From an uncultured Catenibacterium sp. (GTDB taxonomy: Bacteria > Bacillota_I > Bacilli_A > Erysipelotrichales > Coprobacillaceae), in assembly GCA_900764725.1 (NCBI GenBank), contig CAAFPB010000560.1:1-6230 (forward strand): a stretch of DNA of 6,230 nt. Direction: 5' to 3'. Position numbers and translations under genes: made by a program. The notes under the pieces are model-generated. The model did not search any database. It was not told the DNA's origin and saw only the letters and a program-made list of their open reading frames with translations. Of the stretch, positions 1 to 6,179 are shown one piece after another. How positions within the stretch are numbered: position 1 is the first letter of the stretch; the number at the start of each line of letters is the position of its first letter.

Positions 1-31
1 ACTGGAGTTCAGACGTGTGCTCTTCCGATCT
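1..31 (+). other. Illumina TruSeq adapter remnant (not genomic)
   Basis: These 31 bases match the 3' part of the Illumina TruSeq read-2 adapter, ending in the diagnostic GCTCTTCCGATCT. Adapter orientation means the genomic insert begins at position 32. This is a library artefact left on the contig end. Nothing to its left is biological, and the first few dozen genomic bases probably rest on few reads. Confidence 0.97.
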
Positions 32-79
32 CAATGAGTTTTTATAATCTTTGATTGTAAGTAGATTCAGCTTAAATTT
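32..79 (-). pseudogene. Continuation of the recombinase in the -1 frame (fragment)
   Basis: This is sixteen open codons in the -1 frame relative to the recombinase, bounded by an in-frame TAA at 80-82 and the adapter at 31. There is no start codon or ribosome binding site of its own. The encoded LLTIKDYKNSL resembles the 'S..TI..Y...L' helix of a recombinase core-binding domain, so I read it as the same gene continued. One extra A in the run of five A's (77-81, seen as T's on the plus strand) would join the frames as EFSKKFKLNLLT. Confidence 0.55.
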
Positions 80-441
80 TTAGAAAATTCATCATCTAAG
101 AGATTATTAATATGTGTTGCTAAACCTCCTGAAATCTTTGGGTTATTAGATGATCTGCCAACACGTAAGTAACCATTTTCCAAAAAGAAAATAAAAGCTA
201 GTAGAGCACCTCTCATATGCGATATAAAATATTTGGGATTATTGTACTTTCTTATACTGCATGAATATTCAATGAATCCTTCTACTGAATCTCCGTCTGC
301 ATCTAGTTCATTAGTACTTATGTAATTTATAAATCTAGATATTGCAGAAGCATATTTTCTGACAGTCTCACTTGAATATCCACAAGAGTCAAGTACATCT
401 AGCATCTCCTCCATCTGTATTTGTAGTTCTTTTTGTTTCAT
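67..441 (-). CDS. Tyrosine recombinase (phage-type integrase), N-terminal part, interrupted by a frameshift and by the contig end
   Basis: The product has 124 residues. I chose ATG 439-441 because AGGAGG (450-455) lies 8 nt upstream; the ATG at 445-447 is only 2 nt from it, and the TTG at 460-462 lies upstream of that site. Residues about 10-45 have the look of a SAM-like core-binding domain of tyrosine recombinases (GYSSETVRKYASAISRFINY). A hydrophobic stretch follows (MRGALLAFIFFLENGYL). Firmicute integrases of this type then carry a second core-binding segment and the catalytic domain. Here the frame stops at TGA 67-69, but the -1 frame continues to the adapter as KFKLNLLTIKDYKNSL, which resembles that next segment. 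The catalytic R..HxxR..Y residues lie outside the window. The product would cut and rejoin DNA at element ends. It could be a pseudogene, a sequencing indel near a contig end, or a programmed frameshift. Family assignment is from motif resemblance only. Confidence 0.7.
   Translation of the reverse strand: MKQKELQIQMEEMLDVLDSCGYSSETVRKYASAISRFINYISTNELDADGDSVEGFIEYSCSIRKYNNPKYFISHMRGALLAFIFFLENGYLRVGRSSNNPKISGGLATHINNLLDDEFSKNLS
73..79 (-). other. Candidate -1 slippery heptamer A_AAT_TTA
   Basis: In the frame of the recombinase the codons read AAA AAT TTA AGC TGA. The bases A_AAT_TTA fit the X_XXY_YYZ pattern for -1 ribosomal slippage and equal the known Rous sarcoma virus gag-pol slippery sequence. 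A -1 slip here enters the open downstream frame one codon before the TGA. Only about 40 genomic bases remain downstream, so a stimulatory structure cannot be judged. A plain indel is equally possible. Confidence 0.3.
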
Positions 442-449
442 ATTCATAA

Positions 450-455
450 CCTCCT
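450..455 (-). promoter_or_regulatory. Ribosome binding site AGGAGG deciding the recombinase start
   Basis: On the minus strand AAGGAGG ends 8 nt before ATG 439-441 and only 2 nt before ATG 445-447. The first spacing is normal for Firmicutes and the second is too short. The true start is therefore most likely 441. Confidence 0.75.
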
Positions 456-476
456 TTTCCAAGAACTACCTAAATA

Positions 477-532
477 ATAATATGAAAATGTTATGTAAAG
501 TAGACAATAAAAAAACCTTTTATATAAGACAA
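477..532 (-). promoter_or_regulatory. Possible recombinase promoter region
   Basis: Two TTGTCT hexamers on the minus strand (527-532 and 502-507) could serve as -35 boxes. The first is followed after 17 nt by TATTGT (504-509). The second is followed after 19 nt by TATTAT (477-482). Neither pair is close to consensus, and this DNA is AT-rich enough to give chance matches. Both candidates fall within or beside the inverted repeat at 490-555, so a protein bound to that repeat could affect recombinase expression. Confidence 0.3.
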
Positions 533-555
533 TTAAACGGGCTACTTTACATAAC
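490..555. repeat. Perfect 14-bp inverted repeat with 38-bp spacer, beside the recombinase
   Basis: GTTATGTAAAGTAG (490-503) is mirrored exactly by CTACTTTACATAAC (542-555). The arms do not extend in either direction. The repeat lies upstream of the recombinase start and ends about 16 bp before the point where transposase homology begins. Paired, spaced arms are what a tyrosine recombinase binds at its crossover or terminal sites, so this may be the element's end. That is inference. A terminator is unlikely because the loop is 38 nt and no T-run directly follows an arm. Confidence 0.6.
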
Positions 556-571
556 TATTTACTTCACATAA

Positions 572-1255
572 GATCATTTTCACATAATCCAGGAATTAAA
601 TCGCAGAGTTGATAGGGTAAGAATCCGTGTTCAGAACAGATTCCAAAAGACTATTAACACCCTTAAACCGAAGAAGAATAATAAAACTATAACCTCCGAA
701 GAACTAATAGAACTCGAAGAAGCATCCAGATACTATTATGTATTAAAAAAATTCAATTGGCTGCTTGCTTCAACCAACAAGAAAATACTAGATGTCAACG
801 TTGAAAGAAGATTCAATCATAGACTGAACAGATATCTCAATTACAGTGAAATACTAGCTTATATGCTGGCTATTGATGATGAGCTTGAGGAAGCATTCTA
901 TCTAAGGAATGATGTCACTTATTTCTATGATCACTGCACTTATGACACTGCAAAGAAACAGCTTGAGAAGATCATAACTGATTTCAGAAGCAGCACTGTC
1001 GCAGAGATGAGTCCGTTTGCGAACACTCTTACCAACTGGAAAAAGGAGATCATCAACAGCTTCATAATTGTGGATGACAAGGCAAACAGAAAGATGAACA
1101 CTGCAATCGTTGAAAACAGAAACAAGTCCATCAAGCTCCTCAAGCATGCCTCAAACGGCTATCTGAACTGGGAGAGATTTCGCAATCGTATCCTTTATAC
1201 ATTAAACGAGGATACGACATTCTATTACACAAGTATCAGAAAGGATGGTAAATAA
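572..1255 (+). pseudogene. ISL3-family transposase, C-terminal half (5' truncated)
   Basis: The frame is open from 572, just after an in-frame TAA (569-571), to the stop at 1253-1255, giving 227 codons with no start at its head. It opens with DHFHIIQELN, the conserved ISL3 D-x-FH-V/I segment holding a catalytic Asp. It then has KKFNWLLAS, the helical NTLTNWKKEIINSF region, and NTAIVENRNKSIK, where E181 (codon 1112-1114) is the expected DDE glutamate. It ends in the typical NGYLNWERFRNRILYTLN. The zinc-finger and helix-turn-helix N-terminus and the first catalytic Asp are missing, so it cannot transpose by itself. An internal ATG at 863 would give 130 residues, but homology clearly runs upstream of it. 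Frequent AAC, CTC and AAG codons contrast with the AT-ending codons of nearby genes, consistent with transfer. Confidence 0.85.
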
Positions 1256-1256
1256 T

Positions 1257-1451
1257 ATGAGTAAGGTTTTTAAACTTATTGTAGATGAGTGTAATGAAAC
1301 AGTAATACTTGAAGAAGATGAAGCTTTAGAGGATATTCTTATTCGTCTGGAGTCTATTTCTCATCGAATTGATGATATTCAGTATTTCCTAATAAAAAAT
1401 AACGATGAAGACTCATCGTTAGATTTAGATAATTCTGAAATAGACTTCTAA
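1257..1451 (+). CDS. Small, very acidic protein of unknown function
   Basis: I do not recognise this 64-residue protein. I chose ATG 1257-1259 because AAGGATGG (1241-1248) lies 8 nt upstream; the in-frame ATG 1245-1247 sits inside that site. It starts one base after the transposase stop, so it is probably co-translated with, or reinitiated from, that frame. It has 19 Asp/Glu against 5 Lys/Arg. The order is a short beta-like start (KVFKLIVDECNETVIL), an acidic amphipathic helix (EEDEALEDILIRLESISHRIDDIQYFLI), then a disordered acidic tail (NNDEDSSLDLDNSEIDF). There is no signal peptide or membrane segment. Its codons are AT-rich, unlike the transposase before it. It could be an accessory gene of the insertion sequence, a chromosomal gene left beside it, or a chance frame. 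The good ribosome binding site and coherent composition favour a real gene. Confidence 0.5.
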   Translation: MSKVFKLIVDECNETVILEEDEALEDILIRLESISHRIDDIQYFLIKNNDEDSSLDLDNSEIDF

Positions 1452-1456
1452 AGCAT

Positions 1457-1488
1457 AAAAAAGTATGGGGTGAGATTCACCTCATACT
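1457..1488 (-). terminator. Rho-independent terminator of the trkA-trkH operon
   Basis: The arms 1463-1473 and 1477-1487 form an 11-bp stem with one G-U pair and a 3-nt loop (GAT). An extra A-T pair (1462/1488) can close the base. Read on the minus strand, the stem is followed by six T's (1457-1462). It begins about 55 bp after the trkH stop. On the plus strand the stem is followed by TACGTGATAATT, a poor T-tract, so it should mainly stop leftward transcription, though some bidirectional use for the acidic ORF is possible. Confidence 0.85.
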
Positions 1489-1541
1489 ACGTGATAATTA
1501 AAATATAGGAAACCCCTAGTTATTTTAAATTACCATTGTCC

Positions 1542-2978
1542 CTACTTCCATAATGTCTTAGAAAAAATCATCAACATTGGGAATATTTCTAATCTTCCTG
1601 CAAGCATATCAAAGCTAAGCACAAGCTTAGACAAATCACTTAGACTTGAGAAGTTACTTGTTGGACCAACGATATTTAATCCTGGACCAACATTATTTAA
1701 ACAAGTGGCAACAGCTGTAAAGGCTGATGTGAAGTCTATGTTCTGCAAGGAAATAATAAGTAATGAAGTGCAGAATATCATAAAATATAAGACCATATAT
1801 GTATGAATATTATTGATTGTTGATGCAGGAATTGGTTTATGTTCAAATCGTATTGAATTGATACTATGAGGATGAACCATATGCTTCATTTCCGCAAAAG
1901 CATTCTTAATATAAATCACTATACGTGAAACCTTCATACCCCCACCAGTTGAACCAGCACAAGCGCCTACAAACATAAGTAAGACAATGATTGTCTTAGA
2001 AAGAAGCGGCCACTTATCAAAATCTGCAGTAGCATATCCTGTTGTCGTAATAATAGAAGCGACCTGGAATGAAGCGAATCTAAATGCTTTCGCAACAGAA
2101 TGATACATAGATGTGATATTGATTGTAATAAGTCCAATAGATAATGCAATAATGACTAAATACCAACGCATTTCTTCACACTTAAATGCTTCTTTGAATT
2201 TCTTAATCGCAATAAGATAAAAGACATTGAAGTTAATACCAAACAGAATCATAAATACAGTAATGACACCATCAAAGTAAGCATTATTGTAGGCTGCAAT
2301 AGATGCATTCTTGATGGCAAAACCACCGGTACCTGCTGTTCCAAATGTATTAAGTAAGCTATCAAAGAAAGGCATGCCACCTAACATTAATAAAACAACC
2401 TGTAAGATTGTCATGATTGTATAAATAATATAAAGAAGACGTGTTGTATCTGTTGTTTTAGAAACAAGTTTACCTACAATTGGTCCAGGCATTTCTGCCT
2501 TCAAGATATTCATTGTAGTACCTGGTGCATCTCTTAAGAAAGCAACAACAAATACTAAGATTCCCATCCCTCCAATCCAGTGAGAGAAGCTTCGCCAGAA
2601 TAAAGCAGGATGGCTTAATGATTCTATATCAGCAAGAATTGAAGAGCCTGTTGTAGTAAAGCCTGAGACTATTTCAAAGAAGGCATCGATAAAATGAGGA
2701 ATTTCTCCTGTCAGATAGAAAGGAAAAGCCCCTAAGAATGATAAAACAAGCCAGCTTAAAGCAACAATTAAGAATCCTTCTCGAGGATAGATTGTATCCT
2801 TTTGGGGTTTATTTTTACCTAAGAAATGACCTAATAGAAAGATTACTAAACCCGTACCAAGATAAACAAAGCCTGTTTTTTCATGATAAATAAATCCTAC
2901 TAATGCAGGTAATAGCATCAATATTCCTTCAATACGAATCATCTTTCCAAGAGTATAACGAATAATATACTTATTCAT
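1542..2978 (-). CDS. trkH: Trk-type potassium uptake channel subunit TrkH
   Basis: This is an integral membrane K+ translocation subunit of 478 residues, close to the usual TrkH length of about 480. I chose ATG 2976-2978 because GAGG (2985-2988) lies 6 nt upstream; an in-frame ATG at 2999 has no such site. Four pore loops with the family's filter glycines are visible: SGFTTTGSS (about 106-113), TAGTGGF (214-220), ITTTGYATAD (310-319) and LNNVGPG (427-433). The conserved GACAGSTGGGMKVSR segment (338-352), thought to act as an intramembrane gate, and AGRLEIF (460-466) are intact. Many hydrophobic helices surround them. Its start overlaps the trkA stop by 8 bp (ATGAATAA), so the two are translationally coupled, as expected for partners in one complex. 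The TrkA partner and full-length N-terminal helices favour TrkH over KtrB. Confidence 0.95.
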   Translation of the reverse strand: MNKYIIRYTLGKMIRIEGILMLLPALVGFIYHEKTGFVYLGTGLVIFLLGHFLGKNKPQKDTIYPREGFLIVALSWLVLSFLGAFPFYLTGEIPHFIDAFFEIVSGFTTTGSSILADIESLSHPALFWRSFSHWIGGMGILVFVVAFLRDAPGTTMNILKAEMPGPIVGKLVSKTTDTTRLLYIIYTIMTILQVVLLMLGGMPFFDSLLNTFGTAGTGGFAIKNASIAAYNNAYFDGVITVFMILFGINFNVFYLIAIKKFKEAFKCEEMRWYLVIIALSIGLITINITSMYHSVAKAFRFASFQVASIITTTGYATADFDKWPLLSKTIIVLLMFVGACAGSTGGGMKVSRIVIYIKNAFAEMKHMVHPHSINSIRFEHKPIPASTINNIHTYMVLYFMIFCTSLLIISLQNIDFTSAFTAVATCLNNVGPGLNIVGPTSNFSSLSDLSKLVLSFDMLAGRLEIFPMLMIFSKTLWK

Positions 2979-4338
2979 AATCAACCTCAAAGATATCATC
3001 TATTTTCTTGATTTGTGGACGTGTTGTAACAATAGTCACAGAATCTCCTGCTTCAATCATGTCATCTCCCTTAGGGAATATGAATTGTCCATTTCTTACA
3101 ATGCCTGCAAGTAATACACCCTTTTTAAACTTAATATTCTTTAATGCAGTATGTAAATGCTGTGTTTTCGCATGAACGACAAATTCTAAGGCTTCTACTT
3201 CATCATTCGCAAGCTTATAAAGTGTTCTTAAGCCTGAGTCTATATCATTATTTTCTTTAGAACGAATATAACCAACAATCTGTGATGCAGAAATAGATTT
3301 AGGATCTACAATTGTATCAATAGGTAAAGGATCCGCAATAAGCTTTAAAGGAGTACGATTTACCTTTACAATGGCTTTTCTTACACCTAATTGTTTTCCC
3401 ATTAATCCTAAGACAATGTTTTCTTCATCCATACCAGTTAAGCAAACAAGTGCATCACATTCACTGATTCCTTCTTCTTTAACGATTTCTTCATTACTTC
3501 CATCCGCATGAATAATCATTGCCCCTGGTATTCGATCTGCAAGTTCTTCACAAGATTCAAGTTTTTCTTCAATAATCTTAACATGAATACCAAGTTCTAG
3601 AAGTTCTTTACTTAAATAATAAGCAATCTTACTTCCACCAATAATCATTACGTTCTTAATCTTTTTACTAATAATGCCAATATCAAAACAGAACATCGAT
3701 AAGTTATCATGACTACCTGTAACAAAGATTAAATCTTCTTTTTGTAATGTAAAAGCACCATCTGGTATAAAGACTTCCTGATTACGTTTTACTGCACAAA
3801 CAAGTACTTTAGAACGTGTTAAGCTTGATAGTTCATTTAAAGAATGTCCGGCTAGATTTGTTTCTGCAACACGGATTTCTACGAGTTCCATACGTCCACG
3901 CGCAAAAGTATTAATACTCATTACTTCATGGAATACAATACTGCGTCTTATTTCTTTTGCAGCTTCTTTTTCTGGATTGATGATCATATTCAATCCCATT
4001 TCATTTCTTAAGAATTCCTTCTGCATTGAATAATCAGGATTTCGTACACGTGCGATCACATAACGAGCACCAAGCTTTTTAGCCATCATTCCTGATAAGA
4101 TATTTAATTCATCCGACATTGTGACAGTAATAATGGCATCCGCTTTTTGTACTCCTGCTTCACATAAAATATCATAATTTGCCCCATTTCCTATTATTCC
4201 TAGGACATCAAATTGTGAAGCAATTTGATCTACCTTGTTCATGTTCTTATCAATAACAACCACATCATGGCCTTCTGTTGATAAGTATTGTGTGATAAGC
4301 TGCCCGACTTTTCCTAAGCCAACAACTATAATATGCAT
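2971..4338 (-). CDS. trkA: Trk potassium uptake regulator TrkA (double RCK protein)
   Basis: This is a cytoplasmic NAD(H)-binding protein that assembles under TrkH and gates K+ uptake. It has 455 residues, close to E. coli TrkA. I chose ATG 4336-4338 because GGAGGG (4344-4349) sits 5 nt upstream; the ATG at 4356 lies upstream of that site. It has two tandem halves. RCK_N1 (1-120) carries the intact Rossmann motif VGLGKVG (6-12) and Asp30 for the adenosine ribose. RCK_C1 spans about 150-210. RCK_N2 (228-345) has a degenerate glycine loop GGSKIA (234-239). RCK_C2 spans about 380-440. The weaker second loop suggests tighter nucleotide control in the first half, which is inference. It leads a two-gene operon with trkH, from its own promoter (4371-4399). 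The RNA leader is only about 26 nt, leaving no room for a riboswitch. Confidence 0.95.
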   Translation of the reverse strand: MHIIVVGLGKVGQLITQYLSTEGHDVVVIDKNMNKVDQIASQFDVLGIIGNGANYDILCEAGVQKADAIITVTMSDELNILSGMMAKKLGARYVIARVRNPDYSMQKEFLRNEMGLNMIINPEKEAAKEIRRSIVFHEVMSINTFARGRMELVEIRVAETNLAGHSLNELSSLTRSKVLVCAVKRNQEVFIPDGAFTLQKEDLIFVTGSHDNLSMFCFDIGIISKKIKNVMIIGGSKIAYYLSKELLELGIHVKIIEEKLESCEELADRIPGAMIIHADGSNEEIVKEEGISECDALVCLTGMDEENIVLGLMGKQLGVRKAIVKVNRTPLKLIADPLPIDTIVDPKSISASQIVGYIRSKENNDIDSGLRTLYKLANDEVEALEFVVHAKTQHLHTALKNIKFKKGVLLAGIVRNGQFIFPKGDDMIEAGDSVTIVTTRPQIKKIDDIFEVDYE

Positions 4339-4370
4339 ATTATCCCTCCAAGTCATACATAAATGCCTAT

Positions 4371-4399
4371 ATTATAGACATTAGTTTACAAACAGTCAA
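4371..4399 (-). promoter_or_regulatory. Sigma-A promoter of trkA-trkH
   Basis: On the minus strand TTGACT (4394-4399) and TATAAT (4371-4376) are separated by exactly 17 nt. This is one mismatch from the full sigma-70/sigma-A consensus. Transcription should start near 4364, giving a leader of roughly 26 nt to the trkA ATG. The promoter begins directly after the proS terminator, so the operon is transcribed separately from proS. Confidence 0.88.
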
Positions 4400-4406
4400 T
4401 AAATGT

Positions 4407-4437
4407 AAAAAAATCCCAACAAATTAATGTTGAGATT
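4407..4437 (-). terminator. Rho-independent terminator of proS
   Basis: The arms 4428-4437 and 4412-4421 form a 10-bp stem with one G-U pair and a 6-nt loop. On the minus strand the stem runs into seven T's (4407-4413). It starts 8 bp after the proS stop codon and ends just before the trkA promoter, cleanly separating the two transcripts. Confidence 0.9.
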
Positions 4438-4444
4438 CATTTTA

Positions 4445-5884
4445 TTAATATGCTCTTGCAAAATAAACTACATGTTTTGCTTTTTTACCACAGCATGGAC
4501 ATACGCCATCTGCTTCTTCATGTTCATCGATACAACGTGAAGTAGCCTGATAAAGTTCTTTAATCTTTAATTCGCATGCTTCTTCACCACACCAGTTCAT
4601 CTTGACATAGCCACCCTTTTCATCTAATACTTGTCCAACTTCTTCTAAAGTATTCACACGAGTAATATGACTATTTAAGAATGCTGCTGCCTTATCATAC
4701 ATTTCCTTATGGATTGTTTCTAATGTATCATGAATTGCCTGTGGAAGATTTTCATCTAAGTCCATCTGAGTCTTCACACCATCATTACGTTTTACAACCA
4801 CACAATGACCGTTTTCAATATCACGAGGTCCTACTTCAATACGTACTGGAATACCACGCATTTCAGCTTCAGAGAACTTCCATCCTGGTGATTTATCACT
4901 CGCATCTACAGTTACTCTCATACCAGCTGCTTTTAACTGTGCTGCGATTTCATCTGCTTTTTCTAATACACCAGCCTTTTTCTGCTGGATAGGGATAATA
5001 ACTACCTGTGTAGGAGCAAGTCTAGGTGGTAATACAAGACCATTGTCATCACCATGAACCATGATAATAGCACCTAATAATCTTGTAGAAACACCCCAAG
5101 ATGTCTGATAAACATGTTTTAACTTGTTATCCTTATCTAAGAATGTCATATTAAATGCTTTCGCAAATCCCTGACCAAAGTAATGAGATGTACCTGACTG
5201 AAGAGCTTTACCATCATGCATTAATGCTTCAATAGTATAAGTTTCTTCGGCACCTGCAAATTTTTCTCTTTCAGTCTTACGTCCTGTTAACATTGGGATT
5301 GCAAGTAATTCTCTTGCTGTTTCTTCATAGATATCTCTCATCATTAATGTTTCAGAACGAGCTTCTTCTTCAGTTGCATGAATTGTATGACCTTCCTGCC
5401 ATAAGAATTCAGAACCACGTAAGAATGGTCTTGTTGTCTTTTCCCATCTTACTACTGAACACCACTGGTTATACTTCTTTGGTAGATCACGATAAGAATT
5501 TACAATTTTAGCATAATGTTCACAGAATAATGTTTCTGAAGTAGGTCTAACGATTAAGTGTTCTTCTAAATCATCTAAACCACCTTTAGTAACAACTGCA
5601 CATTCAGGCGCAAATCCTTCCACATGATCCTTTTCTTTATTTAATAGAGATTCTGGGATTAACATAGGCATATAGACATTCTGATGTCCTGTTTCCTTAA
5701 ATCTCTTATCCATATAATTCTGAATCTGTTCCCATAAAGCATAACCATATGGGCGATAAATAATGAATCCTTTTACACTAGAGTAATCCATTAATTCTGC
5801 TTTACGACATACATCAGTATACCACTGTGCAAAGTCAACATCTCTTGGTGTAATTGCATCATTTTTAATATTATTTTTTGCCAT
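4445..5884 (-). CDS. proS: Prolyl-tRNA synthetase, short archaeal/eukaryote-like type with zinc site
   Basis: This is a class II aminoacyl-tRNA synthetase that charges tRNA-Pro with proline using ATP, in the cytoplasm. It has 479 residues. Motif 1 lies near MPMLIPESLL (72-81). The proline/ATP site includes VRPTSET (112-118). Motif 2 is RWEKTTRPFLRGSEFLWQEG (146-165). Motif 3 is in the segment around TSWGVSTRLLGAIIMVHGD (261-279). The anticodon-binding domain follows (about 290-395). The C-terminal domain has a four-Cys zinc site (C432, C437, C462, C465), spaced much as in Thermus ProRS, and ends in the family's terminal Tyr (FARAY). It lacks the large editing insertion of the longer E. coli type. 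ATG 5882-5884 has AGGAG (5891-5895) 6 nt upstream. It has its own promoter and terminator, so it is probably monocistronic. No T-box is visible upstream. All key motifs are intact. Confidence 0.97.
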   Translation of the reverse strand: MAKNNIKNDAITPRDVDFAQWYTDVCRKAELMDYSSVKGFIIYRPYGYALWEQIQNYMDKRFKETGHQNVYMPMLIPESLLNKEKDHVEGFAPECAVVTKGGLDDLEEHLIVRPTSETLFCEHYAKIVNSYRDLPKKYNQWCSVVRWEKTTRPFLRGSEFLWQEGHTIHATEEEARSETLMMRDIYEETARELLAIPMLTGRKTEREKFAGAEETYTIEALMHDGKALQSGTSHYFGQGFAKAFNMTFLDKDNKLKHVYQTSWGVSTRLLGAIIMVHGDDNGLVLPPRLAPTQVVIIPIQQKKAGVLEKADEIAAQLKAAGMRVTVDASDKSPGWKFSEAEMRGIPVRIEVGPRDIENGHCVVVKRNDGVKTQMDLDENLPQAIHDTLETIHKEMYDKAAAFLNSHITRVNTLEEVGQVLDEKGGYVKMNWCGEEACELKIKELYQATSRCIDEHEEADGVCPCCGKKAKHVVYFARAY

Positions 5885-5910
5885 AACTTTCTCCTCTCTC
5901 GTACGTTATT

Positions 5911-5938
5911 ATTATAACTATTTTTGTGAAAATGAAAA
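5911..5938 (-). promoter_or_regulatory. Probable proS promoter
   Basis: On the minus strand TATAAT (5911-5916) is preceded after 16 nt by TTTTCA (5933-5938), a 4-of-6 match to the -35 consensus. Transcription would start near 5904, about 20 nt before the ATG and just upstream of the AGGAG ribosome binding site. The leader is too short for a T-box or other riboswitch. The -10 box is good; the -35 choice is less certain. Confidence 0.6.
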
Positions 5939-5980
5939 GGATTAATCCAAATCATGACGATAATAATGTGTTGTATTCAC

Positions 5981-6100
5981 TTATTTTGTGATATAGAGTC
6001 TTGAAAAATAAGGGGATATAGAGAGTGTATTGATTAATGTTTCATGATAAACATCCTGTAATGAATAATCAATAAATAAGATATCCTGATGTGAAATCAA
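5981..6100 (-). CDS. Doubtful 39-codon ORF, possibly a gene remnant
   Basis: I do not recognise it. Starting from TTG 6098-6100, with GAGG 7 nt upstream, the frame encodes ISHQDILFIDYSLQDVYHET and then LINTLSISPYFSRLYITK, ending at TAA 5981-5983. The sequence looks more protein-like than random AT-rich DNA. An upstream frame (FHFTIEALL) ends in a TGA that overlaps the TTG start, and after the TAA the same frame stays open briefly (VNTTHYYRHDLD). This pattern would fit a decayed gene broken by a frameshift and a stop, but may be chance. There is no clear promoter. Confidence 0.2.
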   Translation of the reverse strand: MISHQDILFIDYSLQDVYHETLINTLSISPYFSRLYITK

Positions 6101-6137
6101 AGAAGAGCCTCAATTGTAAAATGAAACTGGAATTAAG

Positions 6138-6175
6138 GAATTGGGATAAAGGGGCATGCCCCTTTATCCCAATTC
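6138..6175. repeat. 38-bp perfect palindrome (REP-like)
   Basis: The left arm is G followed by AATTGGGATAAAGGGGCA, mirrored without a mismatch or spacer around a central GCATGC. The arms total 19 bp each. Neither strand has a T-run directly after it, so a simple terminator is unlikely. It lies in a stretch from 5941 to the contig end with no convincing gene, and its G+C content is well above that of its surroundings. A dispersed repeated palindrome is my best reading. Confidence 0.8.
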
Positions 6176-6179
6176 GCGC

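Noticed and set aside
547..587. Iterated T(T/C)ACATAA at 547, 564 and 580, spaced 16-17 bp
   Set aside because: The motif is short in AT-rich DNA, and the third copy is conserved transposase coding sequence (FHII). Chance is more likely than iterons.
902..1147. Minus-strand open frames across the transposase (902-1147, 940-1143)
   Set aside because: They are antisense to a frame with clear ISL3 motifs, lack good ribosome binding sites, and have no recognisable features.
1463..1487. Hairpin as a dedicated terminator for the acidic ORF on the plus strand
   Set aside because: The T-run lies on the minus-strand side; the plus-strand side has only scattered T's. It is assigned to trkH.
1967..2149. 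60-codon minus-strand frame inside trkH
   Set aside because: It lies in another frame within intact TrkH and consists of low-complexity Leu/Ser-rich sequence typical of shadow translation.
4339..4364. c-di-AMP (ydaO-type) riboswitch before trkA
   Set aside because: Potassium uptake genes can have one, but the near-consensus promoter leaves only about 26 nt of leader.
4681..5511. Plus-strand frames opposite proS (4681-4992, 5293-5511)
   Set aside because: They are antisense to a fully intact synthetase, with His/Leu/Ser-rich shadow composition and no ribosome binding sites.
5885..6120. T-box riboswitch upstream of proS
   Set aside because: Synthetase genes in Firmicutes often have one, but no T-box core (the AGGGTGGNACCGCG-type motif) or terminator/antiterminator pair is present, and the probable promoter leaves a leader of only about 20 nt.
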